Shown: positions 1 to 7,418 of the stretch, piece after piece
How positions within the stretch are numbered: position 1 is the stretch's first letter
How the letters are laid out: each line of letters begins with the position of its first letter
NCBI RefSeq assembly: GCF_002803605.1
Contig: NZ_PHRG01000003.1
Coordinates: 248,001-312,000 of the forward strand
Reading direction: 5' to 3'
DNA: 64,000 bases
DNA from: Acinetobacter pseudolwoffii
Lineage (GTDB): Bacteria > Pseudomonadota > Gammaproteobacteria > Pseudomonadales > Moraxellaceae
Notes under the pieces: generated by a model
The model's database searches: none
What the model saw: the letters and a program-made list of their open reading frames with translations, nothing else
What the model was told of the DNA's origin: nothing
Position numbers and translations under genes: made by a program

Positions 1-1
1 T

Positions 2-358
2 GAATTGGCGCAGTGGGGTAAATGGGCGCGTCATGCTTCATACAATCCAAGTGAATTGACTTATACCTCACCTACTTATGGTTTGATGCGTTTGAAAGAG
101 GGGCAGAAGTCGTCAGGTATTCAGGTGATGCTGGATGATGATGCTTTGGTTGCTGTTGATCACCTGGTGACGCAGTTGCGCTTTTCACGGCCAGATCTGT
201 ACCAGTGGATTGAGTTCCATTATTTGAAAGGGTATCCGATCGCCGTATTGGCAAGTAAGACCAAGGTGGCTCGATATAAGATTGATGGGTATTTATTGGC
301 GGCTGAGAGTTGGTTGGATTGTCAACTAGGGAATCTAGCTAAAAATTTAATGACTTAA
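2..358 (+). CDS. phage antitermination protein Q-like, 5' end missing
   Basis: The reading frame is open to the left edge, so the true start lies outside the window; the TTG at base 5 is only the first in-window start-like codon. The visible 118 residues begin with a WGKWAR motif. They then have an acidic DDDALVAVDHLV segment, a PDLYQWIEFHYLKG stretch and a final helix-turn-helix-like part (LASKTKVARYKIDGYLLAAE). This layout is that of the Phage_antitermQ family (PF06530), proteins that let RNA polymerase pass late-operon terminators. Its position just before a cluster of intrinsic terminators and then the packaging genes fits that role. Family assignment is from recall of the motif order. 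Confidence 0.75.
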   Translation, partial: ELAQWGKWARHASYNPSELTYTSPTYGLMRLKEGQKSSGIQVMLDDDALVAVDHLVTQLRFSRPDLYQWIEFHYLKGYPIAVLASKTKVARYKIDGYLLAAESWLDCQLGNLAKNLMT

Positions 359-415
359 GATAGTAAATGTTTATAATTACGACAATTTTTATACAGTAAA
401 ATTCTCGGAATTATC

Positions 416-1480
416 ATGACCACTGATAAGCTAATTATAAATAGTGAAGATGAAGCTTTAGAATTATTAGGCCGAGTACTCCGAGGGGAAGAAAAACTTG
501 ATATTCGTAATATTGAATTTGGTGATTGGGCAAAGCTAAAAATTCGTTTAACAGGGGATGACTTTCACTCCAGTATCAACGCTACTGTAATGAAGGGTTT
601 GTTAGCGTTACAGGATGGTATCTATCAATCTTATGCGATAGCAAAAGATATGGACTCAACAAGGTTCTTAACGCAACAAGAGCGTTCGGATCTTGAAATA
701 GATATCGAAGTTAGTGAAGGAAGTTCGATTCTAGGAGTTGATCTTCAAGAATTAGGTGAAAAGTTTATTACATCTACGGTGGATAAAATGCCTGGCGAAT
801 ATATATTAATTGTTTTTATATTGTTTGGTCTTGGGTGGGCTAGCAATAAAGCATGGGCTACTTATATCCAAGCAAAAAGTAGTGAAAAAATTACAGAGCT
901 TGAAGGCGCTGTGAAGCTAGATGAGCAAAAACAAAATATGCTCCACCAGCTTGAGGTGTTAAAAGAGGCTAATTCTAATGCATTAGAACACGCTAAAATC
1001 AATCAAGAAAATATGAAGTTGTTTACTCAAGCTATAGCAATGAACCCTAAGCTAAAGCAAATTGCTGAGGTGGTTGATGACTCAAAAGAAACTATGATAC
1101 GAGCAATGGCTAACTCTGGAGCTGAAACAGTAGAGTTTCAGGGAATTGCTTTAGAAACTTCGGTGGCTAAAGAGCTTGTAACAACGCCGAAGAATAAATG
1201 GCTGCCTTCAAGATTGGATGGGGTATACCAAATTATTAATATCGATTATTCGAATACCGAGGCATATCGTATAAAGCTGAAGGATACTTCTAGTGATTTT
1301 GAAATTACAGCAATTTTCGAAGATTTAACTTCGAACAATGAGAATATTGATTTATTGACCACAGTTGCAAATTCTCGATTACCAATTCGTGTGAATATGA
1401 ATGTTAGTAAATTTGGAGATAGCTATAAAGATGCGACTATTGTTAGCATTGCAAGTCTTCAAGAAGAAATGCCAGATTAA
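416..1480 (+). CDS. membrane-anchored hypothetical protein, prophage cargo
   Basis: This 354-residue protein is not a recognised family member. Residues 1-125 are mixed alpha/beta and end in a strand-like LEIDIEVSEGSSILGVDL. One strong transmembrane segment follows at about residues 130-150 (ILIVFILFGLGW), then a charged, probably coiled-coil region (about 155-235). A beta-rich C-terminal domain (about 265-350) is last. It sits between the Q-like gene and the late terminator cluster, a usual slot for prophage cargo genes. A weak GGA stands upstream of the ATG. Its layout resembles that of the protein at 12868-13662. Function is unknown; phage exclusion or another lysogen-benefit role is only a guess. 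Confidence 0.7.
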   Translation: MTTDKLIINSEDEALELLGRVLRGEEKLDIRNIEFGDWAKLKIRLTGDDFHSSINATVMKGLLALQDGIYQSYAIAKDMDSTRFLTQQERSDLEIDIEVSEGSSILGVDLQELGEKFITSTVDKMPGEYILIVFILFGLGWASNKAWATYIQAKSSEKITELEGAVKLDEQKQNMLHQLEVLKEANSNALEHAKINQENMKLFTQAIAMNPKLKQIAEVVDDSKETMIRAMANSGAETVEFQGIALETSVAKELVTTPKNKWLPSRLDGVYQIINIDYSNTEAYRIKLKDTSSDFEITAIFEDLTSNNENIDLLTTVANSRLPIRVNMNVSKFGDSYKDATIVSIASLQEEMPD

Positions 1481-1509
1481 TTGACTTGTATACAGCAACA
1501 TGGCATATT
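1481..1509 (+). promoter_or_regulatory. candidate sigma-70 promoter, possible late promoter
   Basis: TTGACT at 1481-1486 is followed by a 17-base spacer and CATATT at 1504-1509. It starts directly after the stop codon of the preceding gene. It is followed by two intrinsic terminators within 170 bases, as at lambda pR', where Q loads polymerase. This is an inference from spacing and hexamer match only. Confidence 0.4.
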
Positions 1510-1600
1510 TGTGTTATGGTTGGCGAAGTTATACAGCGTTGACCATATTGGATTGATCTCCAATTTTTGTGCAAGAAAGCTACTGTTTTTGATTGCACCA

Positions 1601-1628
1601 AAAAGCCTGCTTAGATGCGGGTTTTTTA
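1601..1628 (+). terminator. intrinsic terminator 1 of the late leader
   Basis: GCCTGC and GCGGGT arms (with GU pairs) around a 6-base loop are followed by six T residues. This is the first of seven such signals before the packaging genes. Confidence 0.6.
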
Positions 1629-1651
1629 ATGCCTGGGCTATTTGAAAATAA

Positions 1652-1674
1652 GCTCGCCAAATGGTGGGCTTTTT
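1652..1674 (+). terminator. intrinsic terminator 2, copy A of a repeated terminator
   Basis: The arms GCTCGCC and GGTGGGC close a 4-base loop, and a T run follows. The same hairpin sequence occurs again at 1990-2007, on the other side of the small gene at 1735. Confidence 0.65.
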
Positions 1675-1734
1675 GACATTATTTATTCATAAAATTAAGT
1701 GATAATGCCTTTTTGTTTTTGAGCTCTAATTGAA

Positions 1735-1971
1735 ATGGCGATTTTAACTGTTAAAAAACTAGAAGATACTCTCGGTAAATTAGTGGCTGAAGGCGAAAAG
1801 CCTGAAAAGATTTTATTAGGCTATAAAGCGTATGGCGAGCTAATGAATGATCGTAGCTTTTTTGAGGAAGTGGCTGGCTCGGCAATGGATCCAAACAAAC
1901 GAAAATATAAAAATATTAAAATTAAGGTTACTCAAGACGAATACCAGTTTAACGTAAAATGTCAAAAATAG
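1735..1971 (+). CDS. small hypothetical prophage protein
   Basis: This is a 78-residue soluble protein, lysine-rich at the C-terminus, with no membrane segment and no recognised domain. Its N-terminal half reads as a long helix (KLEDTLGKLVAEGEKPEKIL). It lies between two copies of one terminator hairpin (1652 and 1990), so it looks like a self-contained insert in the late leader. No strong ribosome binding site precedes the ATG. It could be a regulator or a cargo protein; nothing in the sequence decides this. Confidence 0.5.
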   Translation: MAILTVKKLEDTLGKLVAEGEKPEKILLGYKAYGELMNDRSFFEEVAGSAMDPNKRKYKNIKIKVTQDEYQFNVKCQK

Positions 1972-1989
1972 GTTTAAGCATCAAGGAAA

Positions 1990-2012
1990 GCTCGCCAAAT
2001 GGTGGGCTTTTT
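1990..2012 (+). terminator. intrinsic terminator 3, copy B of the repeated terminator
   Basis: The hairpin has the same sequence as the one at 1652-1669, with a longer T run. It ends the unit of the 78-residue gene. Confidence 0.65.
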
Positions 2013-2147
2013 TATACTCATCATTTTAATAAATGTATTTGAAATACATATTTTAAAACTTGATTAGCAACATTTTTAAATAGGTCTATCCTTTATTCGT
2101 TGCAATTACTGCAACACACCCCCTAATCAGCGCAAAATGATAAGGGG

Positions 2148-2181
2148 AGCCCACATTGTCCCTCTACAATGTGGGCTTTTT
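2148..2181 (+). terminator. strong intrinsic terminator 4
   Basis: A perfect 12-base-pair stem (AGCCCACATTGT with its complement) closes a 5-base loop and is followed by a T run. The stretch 1972-2323 (about 350 bases) holds no supported gene. It contains terminators 3 to 5 and spacer sequence and could give a short leader RNA. Confidence 0.8.
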
Positions 2182-2282
2182 ATTGTGATTAATAAAGTAA
2201 CATTATGCCAATGAACAAATTACGACCTTGTATAGTCTAACCTAACTAGATTCTATCGCTGTAGGATCTACTTGATTTCAGT

Positions 2283-2310
2283 CTCCTTCCACCAAAGGAG
2301 GTTTTTTTTA
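2283..2310 (+). terminator. intrinsic terminator 5
   Basis: CTCCTT and AAGGAG arms surround a 6-base loop, followed by a run of eight T residues. It lies 14 bases before the next small gene. Confidence 0.65.
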
Positions 2311-2323
2311 TTAGGAGAAAAGT

Positions 2324-2425
2324 ATGCTCCAATTTATATTCTGCTTATTTGGCCTGCATGGTGTGACTGAAATTAATTGTGATGACCAGAAAGAGTGTCG
2401 TCATTGTTTGAAAGAAGTTGAATAG
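2324..2425 (+). CDS. 33-residue Cys-containing small protein
   Basis: The ATG at 2324 has a good ribosome binding site (AGGAGAAAAG, about 5 bases upstream). The 33-residue product starts with a short hydrophobic stretch (MLQFIFCLFGLHG) and ends with a polar part containing Cys-x6-Cys-x2-Cys. The Cys spacing suggests metal binding but the protein is too short to be sure. Terminators stand on both sides. Small proteins like this are frequent in Acinetobacter prophages by recall. The good binding site is the main support. Confidence 0.55.
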   Translation: MLQFIFCLFGLHGVTEINCDDQKECRHCLKEVE

Positions 2426-2518
2426 CAAAAACCCAAGCAAAGAGCTGTTTCATAAAGCTGTAATATTTAAGCAATATAGTTGCTCTGCAAAAGAAGAAAG
2501 ACGTTGTGACGCAAGTCA

Positions 2519-2554
2519 AACCCGTTTAATTGGAGAGAGTTAAACGGGTTTTTT
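2519..2554 (+). terminator. intrinsic terminator 6
   Basis: AACCCGTTTAA pairs with TTAAACGGGTT around a 10-base loop, followed by a T run. It ends the unit of the 33-residue gene. Confidence 0.75.
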
Positions 2555-2601
2555 ATTGAAATATATTACTATTTTCCTTTTGTCGAACATATTACGACTC
2601 A

Positions 2602-2630
2602 AACCCCGTCATTAATTTGGCGGGGTTTTT
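2602..2630 (+). terminator. intrinsic terminator 7
   Basis: AACCCCGTC pairs with GGCGGGGTT (one GU pair) around an 8-base loop, followed by a T-rich tract. It is the last terminator before the continuous late gene block. Confidence 0.75.
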
Positions 2631-2651
2631 CTTTTCTTATTGGTGGTGCGT

Positions 2652-2825
2652 ATGGATGTCAAAGAAGCCCAAAAGAATCTAAATGAATTGCATGATGAGC
2701 TGGTGAAGTACCAGAACCTAAGTCGAGCATTCATGAATAGCAAACAGATGATGGCTATTGATGAAGTAATGGCAAACATCCGTACTCGCATGAAGAACAT
2801 TCAAATCAATTTAAGTCGGAGATAG
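2652..2825 (+). CDS. small helical hypothetical protein
   Basis: This encodes about 57 residues starting MDVKEAQKNLNELHDEL. The whole protein looks like two amphipathic helices. The ATG at 2652 is preferred over the TTG/GTG codons just upstream at 2640. It is the first gene of a tight run of overlapping small genes leading to the HNH endonuclease, with a 4-base gap to the next start. No domain is recognised. Confidence 0.6.
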   Translation: MDVKEAQKNLNELHDELVKYQNLSRAFMNSKQMMAIDEVMANIRTRMKNIQINLSRR

Positions 2826-2829
2826 CGCC

Positions 2830-3048
2830 GTGGGTACAAGTGACCAAGAACGACTCGATGCCTTTAAGCGGGATCTATACCAGGACATAGCTGATCGTAA
2901 GCGATTGTTTGAGGTTGAGACTGGTTTGGCAATCAAAGATGTTGAGTTGGTATTTGTGGATGTATCCACTGTGGATCACGCCAATCAATACCTACTCAAT
3001 GAAATCAATGTGACCTTGGGTGATTCAGATGACATGTGCATCGTGTGA
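2830..3048 (+). CDS. small hypothetical protein
   Basis: This 72-residue protein starts at GTG 2830, four bases after the previous stop. It is acidic and has a predicted helix (about residues 5-25) followed by strand-like VELVFVDVSTV. Its 3' end overlaps the start of the CxxC protein at 3029 in another frame. It belongs to the small-gene cluster before the packaging genes; no function is visible. Confidence 0.55.
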   Translation: MGTSDQERLDAFKRDLYQDIADRKRLFEVETGLAIKDVELVFVDVSTVDHANQYLLNEINVTLGDSDDMCIV

Positions 3049-3202
3049 AAGAAACCGTGAATGGATAAGGAAGCAAAGTGAACGAGCAAAAGAAAGAATG
3101 CGGCTGTGTATCGAACGCTTTACTGGTCGAGATGCTTCAAGCAATGAACAGCCAAAGCCAAGCGACGATAGCTCAAAACAATCTATTGGCAGAACAGAAT
3201 AA
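3029..3202 (+). CDS. CxxC small basic protein, heavily overlapped
   Basis: The 57-residue product starts MTCASCERNREWIRKQSERAK. A CxxC pair is followed by a basic helix, a layout seen by recall in other Acinetobacter prophage small proteins. It overlaps the preceding gene by 20 bases and the gene at 3078 by 125 bases in a different frame. One of the two overlapping frames may be a shadow, or both may be translated. A weak purine-rich site (TTGGGTG) is upstream. Confidence 0.4.
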   Translation: MTCASCERNREWIRKQSERAKERMRLCIERFTGRDASSNEQPKPSDDSSKQSIGRTE

Positions 3203-3299
3203 AGTCATGGCTCGTATCGTGGATCAGAACAATGAGCTGATAGCGATGATGCAGACTGAAGATGATGAAGATAAACCTAAGTCGCCTTATTTGGATTGA
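3078..3299 (+). CDS. small coiled-coil hypothetical protein
   Basis: This 73-residue protein starts at GTG 3078 with an AAGGA binding site 5-9 bases upstream. It opens with a CGC cluster and then has a long Gln/Asn/Leu helix (residues 15-60), probably a coiled coil, and an acidic tail. Its stop overlaps the ATG of the HNH gene as TGATG, so the two are translationally coupled. It is the better-supported frame where it overlaps the CxxC protein. Confidence 0.6.
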   Translation: MNEQKKECGCVSNALLVEMLQAMNSQSQATIAQNNLLAEQNKVMARIVDQNNELIAMMQTEDDEDKPKSPYLD

Positions 3300-3658
3300 T
3301 GGATATGAGCAGACCATGCCGTGAGTTTCGCTGCCCAAACCTAACCAAGTCACCAAAAGAACAAGGCTATTGTGATAAGCATGCACATAAGCGCAGCAAC
3401 TGGACAGCACGCCAAGACCGATCAGGATCAACTACGGCGCGTGGCTATGGCCATGCATGGCGATTACTGCGTGAAAGCATATTGAAGCGTGATAACTATC
3501 TCTGTGTGAAATGCGCCGTTGCTGGGCGTGTGGCTGAGGCCACAGACGTCGATCACATCAAGGCTAAGGCTCATGGTGGTACAGACGATCCAGACAATCT
3601 GCAAGCATTGTGTGCGCCGTGTCATAGAGAAAAGACAGCAAACGAAGGGAAGAAGTGA
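3299..3658 (+). CDS. HNH endonuclease, packaging-associated
   Basis: This 119-residue protein has an N-terminal Cys/His group (Cys7, Cys12, Cys25, His28) that could hold one zinc. The HNH core (about residues 60-112) has VDHI at 84-87, Asn100 and His109. Core zinc cysteines are at 69, 72, 105 and 108. In cos-type phages an HNH protein acts with the terminase in DNA cutting, and this gene sits just before the terminase small subunit as in those phages. The start is ATG 3299, coupled to the previous stop; a second ATG lies two codons in. Confidence 0.85.
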   Translation: MDMSRPCREFRCPNLTKSPKEQGYCDKHAHKRSNWTARQDRSGSTTARGYGHAWRLLRESILKRDNYLCVKCAVAGRVAEATDVDHIKAKAHGGTDDPDNLQALCAPCHREKTANEGKK

Positions 3659-3837
3659 TGAGTGAGCAAACAATAGAGCAGATGGTACATGACTATGCTG
3701 TTGCAAAGATTCATTCCGGTGAGCGAGTTAGTCAGTCCGACATTGAAGGTTTTTGCTTGTTAGCTCGTGATATTAAACAAGAAGCTAAGCGAGCACAAAA
3801 GGACATAGACGAAGATAGTCGTCGCCGTCGCTGGTAG
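3658..3837 (+). CDS. small hypothetical protein next to HNH
   Basis: This is a 59-residue protein, helical, with a basic C-terminus (DIDEDSRRRRW). ATG 3658 overlaps the HNH stop as TGATG, which implies coupled translation. It may be an accessory DNA-binding protein for packaging, but that rests on position and charge only. Confidence 0.55.
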   Translation: MSEQTIEQMVHDYAVAKIHSGERVSQSDIEGFCLLARDIKQEAKRAQKDIDEDSRRRRW

Positions 3838-3935
3838 GGAGGGGGTAGGTCAAAAGTTCAGGGCCTTTGCCTAAATGACCGCCCCCCTCCGTTCATTTTT
3901 ACGTGCGCGAAATTAAAAATTCAGGGTGTTGACAA
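3838..3935 (+). other. candidate cos/packaging region with inverted repeat
   Basis: The gap between the HNH cluster and the small terminase gene holds a G-rich left arm (3838-3852) and a C-rich right arm (3876-3890). They pair at 13 of 15 positions across a 23-base loop. A T run and an alternating CGTGCGCG follow. HNH-type cos phages carry cos just before terS, so this is the likely packaging site; the cut position cannot be read from sequence. Confidence 0.45.
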
Positions 3936-4427
3936 ATGGGTGGAGTTTCTTCAGTTCCTGGTCGTGGCCGAAAGCCAAAACCGCAGGAAGAAAAACGGGC
4001 AGCTGGCAACCCGGGCAGACGCCCTCTCAATACCAATGTGCCTGAATTCGCAGATGTCGTTGATATTGATGTGCCGGAATATCTCTCGACAATGGAGTAC
4101 GCGGACATGATGTGGCGTTCGGTTATTCCAGAGCTGTTAAAAAACAAAGTTCTTAAAATTACAGATATGCACAACGTGGAAATGTTCTGCATGGCTTACC
4201 ACAACTTGCGCGTAGCCCAAAAAGAAGTAGTCCAAAAAGGACCGACACTGGAAACAGCGCAAGGCAGTACGATTAAAAATCCAGCCTTGACTGCAGTGAA
4301 TGAAGCATCAAAACAGATGGCTTCTTTTGGGGCAATGCTGGGTCTGGATCCATCTTCCCGGGGGCGGTTAGGTGGTGGGGGTAATAAACCTAAAACAAAT
4401 AAATTTGCGCAGGTGCTGAATATGTAG
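3936..4427 (+). CDS. terS: terminase small subunit, P27 family
   Basis: This 163-residue protein fits the P27-type small terminase (PF05119). A basic, proline-rich N-terminus (GRGRKPKPQEEKRAAGNPG) is followed by a helical core (about residues 45-115) and a Gly-rich C-terminal tail. The small subunit recognises the packaging site and feeds DNA to the large subunit. The gene begins just after the candidate cos region and ends 10 bases before terL. Two GGTGTTG-like purine stretches precede the ATG. Confidence 0.85.
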   Translation: MGGVSSVPGRGRKPKPQEEKRAAGNPGRRPLNTNVPEFADVVDIDVPEYLSTMEYADMMWRSVIPELLKNKVLKITDMHNVEMFCMAYHNLRVAQKEVVQKGPTLETAQGSTIKNPALTAVNEASKQMASFGAMLGLDPSSRGRLGGGGNKPKTNKFAQVLNM

Positions 4428-4437
4428 CGAGGCCGAA

Positions 4438-6153
4438 ATGACAGCTTTCCCAAACGTTGGCATTGCAAATAGATGGGCAAAGCAGGTTGTTTCAGGAAAA
4501 ATACCTGCATGTAAGTGGGTGAAACTTGCTTGTAAACGCCACTTAGATGACTTAATTAAGTCAAAAAATAAAGATTTTCCTTATAAATTTGAGCCAAAAC
4601 TAGCAGAAAAGAAGATCGCTTTTATTGAGTTGCTGCCTCATACAAAGGGTGAGTGGGCAATGAAGCGCCTAAGTATCACGCTTGAGCCCTGGCAAAAGTT
4701 TGGTATTGGCTGCACATTTGGTTGGGTTCGTAAGAAAGATGGGTACCGCCGCTTCCGTGAGAGCTATTGGGAGGTGCCGCGTAAAAACGGTAAGTCTGCA
4801 ATCGCTGCTGGTGTGGCTCTTAACATGTTTGCCAATGATGGCGAGTTTGGTTCAGAAGTTTATGCTGGTGCTACTACCGAGAAGCAGGCTTGGGAAGTTT
4901 TTAAACCTGCACGCTTAATGGCGGTACGTTCGCCAGACTTCATTGAAGCAGCTGGCGTACTGATTAATGCAGGGAGCCTAGAGATTCCAGATGAAGGTTC
5001 TATCTTTGAGCCTATCATTGGTGATCCACCTGATGGTCAGTCACCGCATTGTGCTGTAGTCGATGAATTCCATGAGCATCCAACATCTGCGCTGTATGAC
5101 ACCATGCAGACCGGTATGGGTGCACGTCGACAGCCTATGATTTTCACAATCACAACAGCCGGCTTTAATATTGAAGGCCCTTGTTATGATTTACGTGCAC
5201 GTGTTCAGGAAATGCTCCTGGATACCGTACCAGATGATGAGCTGTTTGGCTGGATATGGACCATTGATGAGGGAGATGACTGGACAGATCCGGCAGTATT
5301 GGCCAAAGCAAACCCCAATTATGGGGTTTCTGTTTATTCAGACTATCTGGAATCTCAGCAACGCCGGGCAATTCAGAATGCATCAAAGCAAGGTGCTTTT
5401 AAAACTAAGCACCTAAACGTCTGGGTATCTGCAAAATCTGCATTTTTCAACATGGAAAGGTGGAAGGCTTGCGGTAATCCAAACCTGAACATTGATGACT
5501 TTGAAGCAACACCTTGCATGATGTGTGTGGATCTATCATCAAAAATTGATATTGCAGCACGTATTAACCTGTTCTATCGAATAGAAGATGATGGCCGACT
5601 GCATTACTACTGTATAGATCCTCAGTTCTATCTACCTGAAGACACGGTTTATAGCGGTGATGAAAAGCAGGTGGTTGAGCGATACCAGAAATGGTTCAAC
5701 AAAGGTCTGCTGAATGTGTGTGATGGCTATGAGAATGACCTGAATCAAATTGCAAAGGAATTAATCGAAGATGCTCAGCGAGTGTCTTTGACTGAGGTTC
5801 CTTACGATGAGTGGGGTGGATTCCAGATTGCTAAAACTGTGGATGATGCCGGATATACCTCAATCAAGATGCCCAAAACTACAAAGACATTCTCACCAGC
5901 AATGAAGGAGCTTGAAGCTGCTATTGCTGCAGGTCGTTTTCATCATGATGGAAATCCAATTCTTAGCTGGATGATCGGTAATGTTATTTCTAAAACAGGA
6001 AAAAATGAAACCGAGTTCCCGGATAAGGAAAAGAAGTTTAAGAAAATCGATGGTGCTGTAGCGTTGTTAATGGGCATCAGTCGGGCAATGGTGCTTGCAG
6101 GGGAACCTACAGGTGATGAATTTTATGATGATCCAATTATGGTAGGTGTTTAA
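4438..6153 (+). CDS. terL: terminase large subunit
   Basis: This 571-residue protein is the packaging motor ATPase and nuclease. The Walker A-type PRKNGKS is at residues 114-120 and the Walker B VVDE at 207-210. A later acidic cluster near residue 364 (CVDLSSKIDIAA) starts the RNase H-like nuclease domain. Length and motifs match the Terminase_1 group (PF03354) used by HK97-like phages. The stop overlaps the portal start (TAATG), so the two are coupled. Confidence 0.93.
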   Translation: MTAFPNVGIANRWAKQVVSGKIPACKWVKLACKRHLDDLIKSKNKDFPYKFEPKLAEKKIAFIELLPHTKGEWAMKRLSITLEPWQKFGIGCTFGWVRKKDGYRRFRESYWEVPRKNGKSAIAAGVALNMFANDGEFGSEVYAGATTEKQAWEVFKPARLMAVRSPDFIEAAGVLINAGSLEIPDEGSIFEPIIGDPPDGQSPHCAVVDEFHEHPTSALYDTMQTGMGARRQPMIFTITTAGFNIEGPCYDLRARVQEMLLDTVPDDELFGWIWTIDEGDDWTDPAVLAKANPNYGVSVYSDYLESQQRRAIQNASKQGAFKTKHLNVWVSAKSAFFNMERWKACGNPNLNIDDFEATPCMMCVDLSSKIDIAARINLFYRIEDDGRLHYYCIDPQFYLPEDTVYSGDEKQVVERYQKWFNKGLLNVCDGYENDLNQIAKELIEDAQRVSLTEVPYDEWGGFQIAKTVDDAGYTSIKMPKTTKTFSPAMKELEAAIAAGRFHHDGNPILSWMIGNVISKTGKNETEFPDKEKKFKKIDGAVALLMGISRAMVLAGEPTGDEFYDDPIMVGV

Positions 6154-7418
6154 TGAGTACAAAGAAGCCGGGTCGGTTTGCTCAAGCAGCTTTGCGCTTC
6201 CTTGGGCTTGATGGGCATCTGAGTCTGGAGCCTGAATTACTAAGGGCGCTATTGGCCACATCGAGTGGCAAGCATGTAACTGTAGATTCGGCGCTTCAAT
6301 TGAGCGCCGTTTTTTCATGTGTGAGTTTGATTTCAGAAACTGTATCAACGCTGCCTCTTAAGATTTACCAGCGAAAAGCGGACGGTAGTCGGGATGTTGC
6401 AGTTAAGCATCCGCTCTACAATCTTTTGTGCCGGTCACCAAACTACGAGATGACACCCAGCCGGTTCATGCTGATGATTGTGGCCAGTATCTGTTTATGG
6501 GGAAACTCATATATTGAAATTATTCGCAGTGCATCAGGCCGGATTATTTCATTGAACCCATTGTTACCTCAAAACATGGTGGTGATCAGAAACAAGACCA
6601 ATGGAATGCTGAAATACACTTACACCGAAAGCGGTGTTAATCGTGAAATCACTGAAAAAAACATGATGCATATTCGTGGTTTTGGTATCGATGGAGTGAT
6701 GGGCTTATTTAAGGTCCAGAAGGCGCGTGAAACTATTGGAGCTGCACAGGCTGCTGAAGAAGCTGCAGCAAAGTTCTTTGAAAACGGGTTGCAAACATCA
6801 GGTCTTTTATCTGCCCAGGGGAAATTAACGCCGGATCAGCGTGAATCACTCAGAGAGAACATGACCAAATTCATGGGATCTAAGAATGCTGGAAAAATGA
6901 TGGTGCTTGAAAACGGTATGGAATACCACGGCATCACCATGAATCCTGAAGCAGCTCAAATGTTAGAAACTCGAACTTTTGAGATTGAGGAAATTTGTCG
7001 CTGGTTCCGAGTACCGCCATTCATGGTTGGGCATTTAGATAAACAAAGTTCATGGGCTTCAAGTACAGAAGGCATGAACATGCAATTCCTCACCAATACC
7101 TTACGCCCTTTACTGGTCAATATTGAGCAAGAAATTGCACGGTGTCTGATTGGTGCGGCAGAGTTTGAAACTTACTATGTTGAATTTAGTGTGGAAGGTC
7201 TACTTCGAGCAGATTCAAAAGGCCGTGCTGAATACTATGCATCTGCACTTGATCATGGTTGGTATAACCGTAATGAAGTCAGACGTAAAGAAAATGAAGC
7301 ACCTATTCCGGGTGGGGATATTTATACAATTCAATCGGCATTAATTCCGCTTGATAAAGTCGGGACCAATTACAAAGGTGATAATAATGAGCAAACGAAA
7401 CCTGCTGCCAGTCGCTAA
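6153..7418 (+). CDS. portal protein, HK97 family
   Basis: At 421 residues it matches the usual size of HK97-type portals (PF04860). Typical segments are visible: ALQLSAVFSCVSLISETVSTLPL near residue 45, a central IRGFGIDGVMG, and EEICRWFRVPPFMVGH near residue 280. It forms the dodecameric ring at the head vertex through which DNA enters. It is coupled to terL by TAATG and overlaps the start of the protease gene by 32 bases. Confidence 0.93.
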   Translation: MSTKKPGRFAQAALRFLGLDGHLSLEPELLRALLATSSGKHVTVDSALQLSAVFSCVSLISETVSTLPLKIYQRKADGSRDVAVKHPLYNLLCRSPNYEMTPSRFMLMIVASICLWGNSYIEIIRSASGRIISLNPLLPQNMVVIRNKTNGMLKYTYTESGVNREITEKNMMHIRGFGIDGVMGLFKVQKARETIGAAQAAEEAAAKFFENGLQTSGLLSAQGKLTPDQRESLRENMTKFMGSKNAGKMMVLENGMEYHGITMNPEAAQMLETRTFEIEEICRWFRVPPFMVGHLDKQSSWASSTEGMNMQFLTNTLRPLLVNIEQEIARCLIGAAEFETYYVEFSVEGLLRADSKGRAEYYASALDHGWYNRNEVRRKENEAPIPGGDIYTIQSALIPLDKVGTNYKGDNNEQTKPAASR

